DNA from: Cytophagales bacterium UBA2561
GTDB lineage: Bacteria > Bacteroidota > Bacteroidia > Cytophagales > Thermoflexibacteraceae
DNA length: 64,000 nucleotides
NCBI GenBank assembly: GCA_002340355.1
Contig: DDLX01000043.1
Location: forward strand, 1 to 64,000
Reading direction: 5' to 3'
This document shows, one piece after another, positions 1-7,582 of the stretch. Made by a program: the position numbers and the translations under genes. Position 1 is the stretch's first letter. Each line of letters begins with the position of its first letter. A model generated the notes under the pieces. It was not told where the DNA came from, made no database searches, and saw only the letters and a program-made list of their open reading frames with translations.

Positions 1-146
1 TATTTAACAATCTTTGTTTATTGAGCTAAAACGCCATTTTTCCGTAACGGTGGGTTTGCAAATCCACCACTATGGAAAAATTAAATTTGATTTAAAAAAA
101 TGATAATCAGTAATTTGTTAATCAATAAAATTTTAGGGTAGTGTTG
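1..146. repeat. MITE-like repeat family A, copy cut by the window edge
   Basis: This stretch matches 26109-26259 nearly base for base over most of its length (ATTTAACAATCTTTGTTTAT at the left, AATAAARTTTTAG at the right). Its centre is a palindrome, GGTGGGTTTGCAAATCCACC, flanked by TTTTTCC and GGAAAAA. The left terminal repeat lies outside the window and the right end is degraded. No coding capacity is seen. Confidence 0.7.
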
Positions 147-277
147 TAGAATGTATGATGGCTGTAAATTGTTTTTACTCATGAAATATAAAATCTTCAT
201 TTTTGACCTAAAAAAGCTGATTTTCTTTCGTAAAAAATAGAAACAAAAATACCCATCATACATTTTGAAACACTATC
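135..277. repeat. MITE-like repeat family C, copy 1
   Basis: About 143 bp bounded by imperfect inverted ends: GGGTAGTGTT followed by AATGTATGATGG on the left, and on the complementary strand of the right end GGATAGTGTT followed by AATGTATGATGG. A decayed second copy lies at 23877-23985. There is no protein inside and no clear target duplication. In both places the element precedes the same 5' gene sequence (403-1617 here, a dead fragment there), so the two copies belong to a segmental duplication. Confidence 0.6.
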
Positions 278-402
278 CATTAATGACTTATCAACTAAGT
301 TTTCTTAATAATTTATTTGTCTAGTAAGTTTACTGAGAATTTGATTGAAAGTAGCAGAAAATATTTATCTTAAACTATTAATTCTTTATAAAAGAAATTC
401 AA

Positions 403-1617
403 ATGAAATATAAATTTCTGATTATTAACATTTTATTTTTGGTTTCATCTCATAAGATTCAAGCGCAACAGTTACCTCATGTCGATAGTGTAGAAATGCT
501 TTTGACAAATATGGCAGTCCAATTAGAGGCGACCGAAGCAGTAGATGCGATGTATAATTTTGAATTCAAAAATGCGGAAAGTCAATTTCATCGGATACGC
601 CGATTTTATAAAAATCACCCTTTGCCTTATTTTCTCTTGGGGCTGTGCCAATGGTGGAAAATGATGCCGAATATGGACAAAACGAAATATGACAAGAAGT
701 TTTTTGCCTATATGGATACAACCATTATGAAAGCCGAAAAAATTTATGAAAAGGAAGGCTCAAAAAAACTGGAAGCAGCCTTTTTTTTAGCGGGGGCGTA
801 TGGTTTCAAAGGACGTTTATATGGCGAACGACACAATTGGTCAAAAGCTACTTTTGCAGGAAAAAATGCCCTAAAATATATGGAGGTTGCTGAAGGGAAA
901 AGTGATTTGAGTCCTGAATTTTTGTTTGGTGATGCTCTTTATAATTATTTTGCCGTTTGGATTCCTGAAAATTATCCAATGCTCAAACCCATTCTTTGGT
1001 TTTTCAAAAAAGGAGATAAAGAAAAAGGAATCAAGCAATTAGAAACAGTCGTAAGTGATGCCTTTTATACTAAAACCGAAGCACAATATTATTTAATGCG
1101 AATCTATGCGGCAGAGAAGGAACGTTCTACTCGTGAAAAAGCCCTAGCTATTTCTGAATATTTATACCGAACCTATCCCCGAAATGCTTATTTCCATCGA
1201 TATTATGCCCGAATGTTATATTCAATGGGGCAATTTACGAAGCTCGAAGGTGTAGCATACACTTTAGTTCAACGAGTCGATTCTACTTGGACAGGTTATG
1301 AAGAAATTTCAGGGCGATATGCAGGATTTTTTCTGGCTTCAATTTATCACTCTAGAGGACAAGTAGAGAGTGCCAAGAAATTCTATAAAAAAACAATTAC
1401 CTACTCTGAGAAAATAAGAGCTTATAAATCAGGCTATTATTTGCATTCGCTAGCTACTTTAGCCCAAATCGCAGATAAGGAAACCAAGTTAGTTACAGCT
1501 TATGAATATTATCAAAAAGTCAAACGGAATGCTCCGAAAAAACATGACACTTATAAGGAAGCTGTCAAATATCTCCGAAAAAATAAGCGGAAATATAAAA
1601 AATCTTTGAAACCATAA
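403..1617 (+). CDS. exported tetratricopeptide-repeat protein
   Basis: 404 aa. Residues 1-21 form a signal peptide (MKYK start, hydrophobic core, cleavage near QAQ), so the product is exported to the periplasm or beyond. The remainder is almost all helix with TPR-like spacing of small and aromatic residues, clearest around residues 45-80, 110-150, 215-250 and 350-390. The whole-length architecture recalls the TTC39/IML2-type TPR proteins common in Bacteroidota; no catalytic motif is seen, so a scaffold role is inferred. The C-terminus is strongly basic. The ATG at 403 directly precedes the signal peptide. Its upstream region and first ~30 codons have a damaged duplicate at 24168-24329, which suggests a paralogue once stood there. 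It appears monocistronic. Confidence 0.8.
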   Translation: MKYKFLIINILFLVSSHKIQAQQLPHVDSVEMLLTNMAVQLEATEAVDAMYNFEFKNAESQFHRIRRFYKNHPLPYFLLGLCQWWKMMPNMDKTKYDKKFFAYMDTTIMKAEKIYEKEGSKKLEAAFFLAGAYGFKGRLYGERHNWSKATFAGKNALKYMEVAEGKSDLSPEFLFGDALYNYFAVWIPENYPMLKPILWFFKKGDKEKGIKQLETVVSDAFYTKTEAQYYLMRIYAAEKERSTREKALAISEYLYRTYPRNAYFHRYYARMLYSMGQFTKLEGVAYTLVQRVDSTWTGYEEISGRYAGFFLASIYHSRGQVESAKKFYKKTITYSEKIRAYKSGYYLHSLATLAQIADKETKLVTAYEYYQKVKRNAPKKHDTYKEAVKYLRKNKRKYKKSLKP

Positions 1618-1736
1618 CTTCATAGAAAATACAATTGGGTTAAAACTCATACATGAGATACTGGTTATACTTGGCATAATATTCCTACTTATTAGAAGGC
1701 GTGGCTGTTTGTATCCTTACTAGGAAACATAGTGGA

Positions 1737-1859
1737 ATGAATGGCGAAGAAATGAGATTATTATGTAATATTGAACTACATTTTGAAGATAAACGATGGC
1801 AAGTGATTCATGAGGCGATTTTCCTGCGTCCGCTTTCTGATGATGCTTCAATAAATTAA
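1737..1859 (+). other. short open frame, possibly a gene remnant
   Basis: The gap between the TPR gene and nth (1618-1911) holds one 40-codon frame starting with ATG at 1737; the frame is open back to 1680. It encodes a mildly acidic peptide with protein-like composition (contains LCNIELHFEDKRW). A different frame just upstream (about 1632-1712) encodes a membrane-like stretch, LIHEILVILGIIFLLIRRR. Together they could be the remains of a frameshifted small gene, or chance. I recognise neither. Confidence 0.2.
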
Positions 1860-1911
1860 AAATATTTGATGTCACGATGTTATTCATCTTTAAATTTAAA
1901 AAAATAAATTC

Positions 1912-2538
1912 ATGACCCAAAGCGAGAAAGCTACTGAAATTCGTCAAATATTAGATGAATTATATCCTGAAGTTCCCATTCCATTAGATCATAAAGACCC
2001 TTATACTCTATTAATTGCAGTGGTTTTATCAGCTCAATGTACAGATGTACGTGTAAATAAAATCACGCCATCTTTATTTGAAAAAGCTGATAATCCTTTT
2101 CAGATGAGAGAATTAGATGTAGATGAAATCCGAGCAATTATTCGTCCATGTGGATTATCACCCCGAAAGTCCAAAGCCATCTCAGGGCTTTCTCAAATTT
2201 TGGTCGAAAAATATAATGGTGCTGTTCCTCAAACTTTCGAAGAATTAGAGGCTTTACCAGGAGTTGGACATAAAACGGCTTCGGTGGTGATGTCTCAAGC
2301 CTTTGGGTTTCCTGCTTTTCCTGTAGATACACACATTCACCGACTCGCAAAACGCTGGGGACTATCGAATGGAAAGAATGTGGTTCAAACTGAACGGGAT
2401 TTGAAACGTCTTTTTCCTAAAGAGCATTGGAATAAACTCCATTTACAAATTATTTATTACGGACGAGAACACTGTCCTGCACGAGGACATAAACTTGAAA
2501 ATTGCCCAATTTGTCAAAAATTTGGCGAAAAAGATTAG
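1912..2538 (+). CDS. nth: endonuclease III (DNA glycosylase/AP lyase)
   Basis: 208 aa, normal family length. It removes oxidised pyrimidines from DNA and cleaves the abasic site in base-excision repair. The helix-hairpin-helix LPGVGHKTASVVM carries the catalytic lysine (K121), and VDTHIHRLAKRWGL carries the catalytic aspartate (D139). The C-terminal 4Fe-4S motif (family pattern C-x6-C-x2-C-x5-C) is altered: only C188, C198 and C201 remain, with a longer first gap and no fourth cysteine, so the cluster is probably absent. ATG 1912 follows an A-rich leader and gives the usual N-terminus. The stop overlaps by 4 nt the stop of the convergent gene at 2535-3239. Confidence 0.95.
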   Translation: MTQSEKATEIRQILDELYPEVPIPLDHKDPYTLLIAVVLSAQCTDVRVNKITPSLFEKADNPFQMRELDVDEIRAIIRPCGLSPRKSKAISGLSQILVEKYNGAVPQTFEELEALPGVGHKTASVVMSQAFGFPAFPVDTHIHRLAKRWGLSNGKNVVQTERDLKRLFPKEHWNKLHLQIIYYGREHCPARGHKLENCPICQKFGEKD

Positions 2539-3239
2539 TTCTTTTCCAGATGCCAAAAAAGAGCTTTATCGAATGGCGACCAAACTGCTGTACGAATTCC
2601 CATTTTTTGGAGTCCTGTATTTGTCCAGACATTACACGTCTTCAAAAAACTATATGTACCAGTGGCTTCATAAAATTCATCTCTTCGACCGTAGCCTTTA
2701 CCTTCTAAAATTTGAAGTTGATTTTGTGTATCTTTTTCAAAACTTTCGGTAATATAATGTGTTAAAATTTGCACTTGTTTGTCATTGATCAACAATTTTT
2801 TACAAAACTCTGACTCCTGAGGCAAATCGGAAAAAAAGGTTACGTGCATGGCGGTTGTACTTCGGAAAAATAAGGCATCAAAGACAATCTGAAATCGAAT
2901 TTTATCCCAAGTTGGAACTTCCAAATAAAACCCCTTATCCCCCCAACCAAAGGCTACAAATTGGGCATTTTGGGCAGATTTATTTTCTAAACTAAACGTG
3001 TTCAAATCGAAGGGTAAATACTCCGTAGGCAAAATAAAATCTGAATGAATACCATTGGTCGAAACATAAATTGGGATTGAACCTTTCTCATTTTCAACAC
3101 TTAAATTAACAGGAATAATCCCCAAAATGACTACCATCAGTGCATACAAAAAAAGTAGTCCGAAAAAAATTCCGATACTTCGAAAACTCCAACCTATAAC
3201 TCTTTTAAAAAATTTACTTATCTTTCTGGACTTTTGCAA
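2535..3239 (-). CDS. DUF2459/TIGR02117 family membrane-anchored protein
   Basis: 234 aa. A single N-terminal membrane helix (about residues 15-40) is followed by an extracytoplasmic domain with the hallmarks of the TIGR02117/DUF2459 family: a GIHSDFILP block, GWGDKGFYLEVPTW, a mid-region TAMHVTFFSDLP and the C-terminal FYEATGTYSFLKTCNVWTN. The family is widespread but has no established biochemical role; the conserved His, Asp and Cys could suggest a papain-like fold, which is my inference. The start codon is TTG at 3239; no ATG is available in a better position. It converges on nth with overlapping stops. Confidence 0.8.
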   Translation of the reverse strand: MQKSRKISKFFKRVIGWSFRSIGIFFGLLFLYALMVVILGIIPVNLSVENEKGSIPIYVSTNGIHSDFILPTEYLPFDLNTFSLENKSAQNAQFVAFGWGDKGFYLEVPTWDKIRFQIVFDALFFRSTTAMHVTFFSDLPQESEFCKKLLINDKQVQILTHYITESFEKDTQNQLQILEGKGYGRRDEFYEATGTYSFLKTCNVWTNTGLQKMGIRTAVWSPFDKALFWHLEKN

Positions 3240-3348
3240 TTTTCAGGTATTTTTCGTGAGAAAGTTTCTTTGTAATCTTTCAGCCTTACTTTTTCAATTG
3301 AAAACAAACACAATAAAAAAATAATCTGGATAAAAATACAATAATCCT

Positions 3349-4329
3349 ATGTTTGCCTATCTTAATTTTCGGTTCAAATTTATCAATGACCAAGGAAATC
3401 AGACTTCTATTCTTGAGCAGGAAGGACGTGTATCAGAAGAAGGCATTATGCTTGGTGGTGAAACATTGATGCTAGAAGATGTCGAAAAAACAGCACGTTA
3501 TTCTAACAAAATTGTCATTGTTTTAAAGCCTTATATTACAATTAGTCAAGAACTTACGGAACATATATTAGAAGGTACACATAGCATTGTTATTCGAACA
3601 ACAGGAGGGGCTGAACTAGCCAAAGATGTCAAAAGTACAATTGACCAAAAAGTATCTCAAATCAGTATCAAAGTTCGTGAACAAGAATTGAGAAACGAAG
3701 GACAACATCACGAATTCCGCTCTGCTAAATGTCCGAATTGTTATTCTGAAATAGATGTAAGTTACTATAAACCAACTCCTTTAACATATTGTAATTACTG
3801 CGATTCCATTTTTGAAAGTAAAGGAATGCCTATTTCAGGAACAGAAGAGCATGGTATTTGTCCCGAATGTAATTATTATGGGCGCATACGTTCCCACCAA
3901 GAAGTACATTTTTATGCCTTTCCTGAAGGAAAAATCTTTAGGAAAAAGCGTTATTGTTGTGATACCTGTGCTGAACGAATTACTCAACCAATACTTAAAT
4001 ACAATGCTCCATTTTTAGTTGGAGTTCCCTTCAACTTATGGACACTTTACCGAGCTGGACGAGGAAAAAATCCAAGCTTCCCACAATTAGCACGAGCTAA
4101 CCAACTAGCACAAGATGGTAATATTGCTAAAGCTGATCAACTCTATACATTGATTTTATTACGAAACAATATGCACCCAGGATTTTATTATAATCATGGA
4201 TTGGCACATTGGCAAAATGGTGATGAACAAGGAGCTGCAGCAAGATTTCGAGAAGCTTTGAATTTGTGTAGTAATTATGAGCCTATCTTAGAATTCTTAG
4301 AAATTCATGCTTCTGAACAAGTTGGTTAA
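3349..4329 (+). CDS. zinc-ribbon and TPR protein of unknown function
   Basis: 326 aa, no signal peptide, so cytoplasmic. Three parts are visible. Residues 1-110 are a beta-rich domain with no cysteines. Residues ~125-220 hold paired zinc knuckles: CPNC...CNYC, then CPEC...CC-x2-C. Residues ~240-320 form a TPR-like helical segment with LARANQLAQDGNIAKADQLY and GLAHWQNGDEQGAAARFREA. Double zinc ribbons joined to TPRs suggest a protein- or nucleic-acid-binding adaptor, but I do not recognise the family. The next gene starts 6 bp after its stop, so the two are probably co-transcribed. The first part, MFAYLNFRFKF, makes the ATG at 3349 a convincing start. Confidence 0.75.
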   Translation: MFAYLNFRFKFINDQGNQTSILEQEGRVSEEGIMLGGETLMLEDVEKTARYSNKIVIVLKPYITISQELTEHILEGTHSIVIRTTGGAELAKDVKSTIDQKVSQISIKVREQELRNEGQHHEFRSAKCPNCYSEIDVSYYKPTPLTYCNYCDSIFESKGMPISGTEEHGICPECNYYGRIRSHQEVHFYAFPEGKIFRKKRYCCDTCAERITQPILKYNAPFLVGVPFNLWTLYRAGRGKNPSFPQLARANQLAQDGNIAKADQLYTLILLRNNMHPGFYYNHGLAHWQNGDEQGAAARFREALNLCSNYEPILEFLEIHASEQVG

Positions 4330-4335
4330 AATACT

Positions 4336-4827
4336 TTGGTTTTGAAAATTCAATTTATTTTCTGTTGGGGGTTGTTTTTAGGTGGAATTTTGGGAAAACT
4401 GCAAGCCCAAGAAATCTTGTCAGATACGACCATTTTCCTAAAAAAGTCTGATTATCAAGGGGTAATTTTTAATCAATACTCTGCCCAAATTAAGCTTTCT
4501 CCACAAGACATTATTCATGCCGAAGAAGCTTTAACTTGGTTTATGGAAAAACAACGGCGCAAAAGATCTCTTCCTAATCAGGGAGGAGAATGCCCCTATA
4601 TTCATCGGAAATTACGAAAATATAAACGTCAATATCTTGGTGAATTAGATGAAAAAGGGCGGAAAGTTGTTCGAATCTTAGCTTTCTTAGAGTCTGAAAC
4701 ATACTTCTTCCCAACTTGGAAACAAAAAATTGTCCAGTCACAAGGCGGATGCAGTCATTTTTGGGAGATTAAAGTGCGCCTCAAAACACAAAAGTGCTAT
4801 GATTATCGGATTAATCCTAGAAACTAA
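4336..4827 (+). CDS. small secreted protein of unknown function
   Basis: 163 aa. It starts with a hydrophobic signal peptide (residues 5-24, cleavage near LQAQ). The mature part is basic, with EEALTWFMEKQRRK and paired cysteines (GGECPYI, GGCSHFW, KCYDY) that could form disulfides outside the cytoplasm. No ATG is available; TTG at 4336 or at 4342 must be used. It lies 6 bp downstream of the zinc-ribbon/TPR gene, and its stop overlaps the stop of the tiny lipoprotein gene on the other strand. I do not recognise the family. Confidence 0.6.
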   Translation: MVLKIQFIFCWGLFLGGILGKLQAQEILSDTTIFLKKSDYQGVIFNQYSAQIKLSPQDIIHAEEALTWFMEKQRRKRSLPNQGGECPYIHRKLRKYKRQYLGELDEKGRKVVRILAFLESETYFFPTWKQKIVQSQGGCSHFWEIKVRLKTQKCYDYRINPRN

Positions 4828-4991
4828 CAATCCTTAAATGGGCAAGGAATGGCTTTGCCTCTCCGAATGCCTTTCTTTGATGCACATGAGCTATCCGCCA
4901 ACAAAGGCAATAAGATGAGTAGTAAAATACCAACTCGTTTGCTAAAATGAGCGCGAAAATATTTTTGAGTGAATCTTTTGATAGGGTTCAT
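4824..4991 (-). CDS. tiny lipoprotein 3 of a tandem set
   Basis: 55 aa. The N-terminus is basic (MNPIKRFTQKYFRAHFSKR), then comes a hydrophobic stretch GILLLILLPLLA and a possible lipobox ending in SSC at residues 34-36. The remaining ~20 residues are basic and contain two further cysteines (IPCPFKDC). It is the last of three tiny genes on this strand and starts 4 bp after the stop of the gene before it. The lipobox is less canonical than in its neighbours, so lipidation is inferred. No known family is recognised. Confidence 0.5.
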   Translation of the reverse strand: MNPIKRFTQKYFRAHFSKRVGILLLILLPLLADSSCASKKGIRRGKAIPCPFKDC

Positions 4992-4995
4992 TTTT

Positions 4996-5184
4996 TTACC
5001 GTTTTTTCATGCGTCTATCACTTGGACGCTTAGGATTTCTTTTCTTATGACTTCCGTAATCGACAGGTTTGTGTAGCCATTTTCCGGGAGTCCAAGGAGT
5101 TCGGGGATTGTGATAACAGCCTGTCCCTATCCACAAAAAACAACATAAAATTCCAGAAAGAAGCCAAAATTTCTTTTTTTTCAT
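4996..5184 (-). CDS. tiny lipoprotein 2 of a tandem set
   Basis: 62 aa from the ATG at 5184; an ATG 21 bp further upstream (5205) is possible but adds residues before a normal lysine-rich n-region. MKKKKFWLLSGILCCFLWIG leads into TGC, a good lipobox (IGTGC), so the mature protein should be lipid-anchored. The mature part is about 40 residues, very rich in Lys, Arg and Pro, with a C-terminal KKRNPKRPSDRRMKKR. It lies between two other tiny lipoprotein genes on the same strand. No known family is recognised. Confidence 0.6.
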   Translation of the reverse strand: MKKKKFWLLSGILCCFLWIGTGCYHNPRTPWTPGKWLHKPVDYGSHKKRNPKRPSDRRMKKR

Positions 5185-5220
5185 ATCTTTAATCTTAGAA
5201 TTCAAGACATCAAATGGGTT

Positions 5221-5379
5221 TTACCAAAGCCGAACACGCTTGAGTTTTCGTACGTCTTTGTTGGTCTTTTTGGGTTTTTGTTTATAACCGCTTGCTGTAA
5301 GCCGAGCTTTTCCCGAACACGCAGGCAACACCAAACTTACCGATAATGCCAGAATTAGCCCAAAAATATACTTTTTCAT
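5221..5379 (-). CDS. tiny lipoprotein 1 of a tandem set
   Basis: 52 aa. MKKYIFGLILALSVSLVLPA is followed directly by the lipobox cysteine (LPAC). The 30-residue mature part is strongly basic (YKQKPKKTNKDVRKLKR). It is the first gene of the three-gene set (5379 to 4824) and is divergent from adenine deaminase, whose ATG lies 52 bp away, so this short gap must hold both promoters. The signal sequence plus basic tail pattern shared with its neighbours supports a real gene despite the small size. Confidence 0.55.
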   Translation of the reverse strand: MKKYIFGLILALSVSLVLPACSGKARLTASGYKQKPKKTNKDVRKLKRVRLW

Positions 5380-5431
5380 ACTTGATTCTAAACCAATTAT
5401 AATATTTAATTTATATTCAAAAAAACATCTA

Positions 5432-7087
5432 ATGTCGTCTCTAAATCATTCCTTTATACTACGAACAAATTGGGTGAATATTGCTGAAAGAACGATTCAG
5501 CCTGTTCGTTTGTTTGTTGAAAATGGCATTATTAAAAATATAGAAAATTATACCGAATTAGCTGATAATTACCTGATTATGGGCTTTATTGATGCCCATG
5601 TTCATGTCGAAAGTTCGATGATTATTCCCTCTGAGTTTGCTCGTTTAGCTGTTCCACATGGAACAATAGCTACCGTTTCTGACCCCCACGAAATAGGAAA
5701 CGTATTGGGTGTAAAAGGAGTTCGATTTATGATTCGAAATGGAGAAAAAGTACCCTTTAAGTTTTATTTTGGTGCGCCTTCTTGTGTCCCTGCCACTCCC
5801 TTCGAAACAGCAGGAGCCACGATTACTGCCGAAGATATCACTGAACTTTTTGAATCAGAAAAAAGTATCAAGTACTTGGCGGAGATGATGAATTATCCAG
5901 GGGTTTTATTTGATGATGAGCTAGTAATGTCCAAAATCGAGGTGGCTAAAAAATATGGCAAAGTCATTGATGGACACGCTCCAGCCGTAGAGGGCGAGGA
6001 CATTATTAAATATGCTTCGGCTGGTATTTCAACTGATCATGAGTGTGTTACGAAAGAAGAAGCACTCGAAAAATTAAAGGCAGGGATGAAAATTTTAATT
6101 CGGGAAGGAAGTGCTGCTAAAAATTTTGAAGCTCTAGTCGATTTAATCCCTGAACATTACGAAAACATCATGTTTTGTTCGGACGATAAACACCCTGATA
6201 ATTTGGTAGAAGGTCATATTAACCAGTTGGTTATCAGGGCTGTGGAACGTGGCATTGATGTGTTTAAGGTGTTACAGTGCGCTTGTCTAAATCCTATTTC
6301 GCATTATAATTTGGAAGTTGGACAAATCCGAATCGGAGATCCTGCTGACTTTATTTTAGTTGATAATTTACAGAATTTCAAGGTATTAGCTACTTATATC
6401 AACGGTGAAAAAGTAGCTGAAAATGGAAAGTCGTTCATCAATTCAGTCAAATCTGAAATTCTAAATCAATTTCAGACTAATAGTAAGATTCCGTCTCAAT
6501 TTGAAATTTTGGCGCAATCCAATAAAATTAGAGTCATTGAAGCTCTTGATGGTGAGCTAATTACAAATGAAATTATAACTCAAGCAAAAATCGAAGACGG
6601 GAAAGCCATTGCTGATCTTAAAAATGATATTTTGAAGCTAGCTGTAGTCAATCGCTACGAAAATGCCGAACCAAGTTTAGCATTTATCAAAAATTTTGGA
6701 TTAAAATCAGGAGCAATTGCTTCCTCAGTGGGGCATGATTCTCACAACATTACAGCAGTTGGGACTACAGATATAGAACTTTGCCGAGCTGTAAACTTAG
6801 TAATTGAAAATCAGGGAGGTATTTCGGCTGTTTTTGGTTCTGAAGAATGGATTTTACCTTTACCAGTTGCAGGAATTATGAGTCCTGAAGATGGCTATAC
6901 AGTTGCCGAAAAATATAAAAAGATGGATGCTTTTGTCAAATCAAAAGGATGTACTTTGGGTGCGCCATTTATGACCTTAGCTTTTATGGCTTTGTTGGTC
7001 ATTCCCGATTTGAAACTAAGTGACAAAGGCTTGTTTAGTGGGAAAAAATTTACTTTCACAGATTTATTTTTACCTAACCCATCCTAG
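5432..7087 (+). CDS. ade: adenine deaminase
   Basis: 551 aa, usual length for the bacterial adenine deaminase family. It converts adenine to hypoxanthine and ammonia in purine salvage, in the cytoplasm. The amidohydrolase metal site is visible as GFIDAHVHVESSM (residues ~50-62), followed by VPHGTIATVSDPHEIGN, then DGHAPAV with the next metal histidine, STDHE, and CSDDKHP. The C-terminal domain contains SSVGHDSHNITAVGT and GCTLGAPFMTLAFM, which separate adenine deaminases from other amidohydrolases. ATG 5432 follows an A/T-rich leader. It appears monocistronic, with a terminator about 190 bp downstream. Confidence 0.95.
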   Translation: MSSLNHSFILRTNWVNIAERTIQPVRLFVENGIIKNIENYTELADNYLIMGFIDAHVHVESSMIIPSEFARLAVPHGTIATVSDPHEIGNVLGVKGVRFMIRNGEKVPFKFYFGAPSCVPATPFETAGATITAEDITELFESEKSIKYLAEMMNYPGVLFDDELVMSKIEVAKKYGKVIDGHAPAVEGEDIIKYASAGISTDHECVTKEEALEKLKAGMKILIREGSAAKNFEALVDLIPEHYENIMFCSDDKHPDNLVEGHINQLVIRAVERGIDVFKVLQCACLNPISHYNLEVGQIRIGDPADFILVDNLQNFKVLATYINGEKVAENGKSFINSVKSEILNQFQTNSKIPSQFEILAQSNKIRVIEALDGELITNEIITQAKIEDGKAIADLKNDILKLAVVNRYENAEPSLAFIKNFGLKSGAIASSVGHDSHNITAVGTTDIELCRAVNLVIENQGGISAVFGSEEWILPLPVAGIMSPEDGYTVAEKYKKMDAFVKSKGCTLGAPFMTLAFMALLVIPDLKLSDKGLFSGKKFTFTDLFLPNPS

Positions 7088-7136
7088 TATTTTGCGAATC
7101 AACTGAAAAGAAATATACATAAAAATATTTAACACG

Positions 7137-7211
7137 ATGAATAAGACCTTTAAGTCGAGTGCCTTCTCTTTTCAAGGAAAATTCATCAAGTCAAAAAACA
7201 CTTTAAGCTAA
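7137..7211 (+). other. 24-codon open frame downstream of ade
   Basis: An ATG-started frame encodes a very basic Ser/Lys-rich peptide (begins MNKTFKSSAFSFQ, ends KSKNTLS). It lies between the ade stop and the terminator at 7276, so it would be on the ade transcript. There is no homology that I recognise. It is listed only because the peptide ends before the terminator and nothing else fills the gap. Confidence 0.2.
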
Positions 7212-7275
7212 GTTTTCAACCACAAGAAATTCTCTAAAGATTTTTTTAATTTTACGAAGAAAAAATTTTTCAATC

Positions 7276-7332
7276 AAAAAGTGTAAATTTTGAATATTTT
7301 AAGATCATCAAAATTTACACTTTTTCTTTTTT
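7276..7332 (+). terminator. rho-independent terminator after ade
   Basis: A perfect 18-bp stem (AAAAAGTGTAAATTTTGA paired with its complement ending at 7325), 14-nt loop, followed by a T-rich run. It closes the ade transcript. Confidence 0.8.
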
Positions 7333-7397
7333 AATTCTAAAATAAAACCAATTTTAGTAGGGCAACATACCCTAAAAAGCACAAGTTTAATTCTTAT

Positions 7398-7545
7398 CAA
7401 TAGTTTGCAAATTAATATATTAACTTATTGGAAATTAATATTTATTTCCATAGTAGGGTTTGCAAATCCTACGCCACGTAAGTAATTGGTTAATAATATA
7501 TTATGATTTAAGAAAATTATAGTAACAAAAAATTTACGAACTATT
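7398..7545. repeat. MITE-like repeat family B, copy 1
   Basis: About 148 bp with inverted ends CAATAGTTTGCAAATT (left) and AATAGTTCGTAAATT (complement of the right end). The centre is the palindrome GTAGGGTTTGCAAATCCTAC. The flanks AATTCTTAT (7389-7397) and AATCCTTAT (7546-7554) look like a 9-bp target duplication with one mismatch. The related copy is at 9577-9767. The 495-bp gap 7088-7582 otherwise holds only the ade terminator and a 24-codon frame. Confidence 0.7.
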
Positions 7546-7582
7546 AATCCTTATTTGAACGCTAAAAAAATAACCAAAACCA

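Noticed and set aside
81..263. 60-codon minus-strand frame
   Set aside because: It lies inside the family A and C repeats and encodes only low-complexity hydrophobic residues.
1720..1947. 75-codon minus-strand frame in front of nth
   Set aside because: It overlaps the nth start and has no protein-like features beyond chance in AT-rich DNA.
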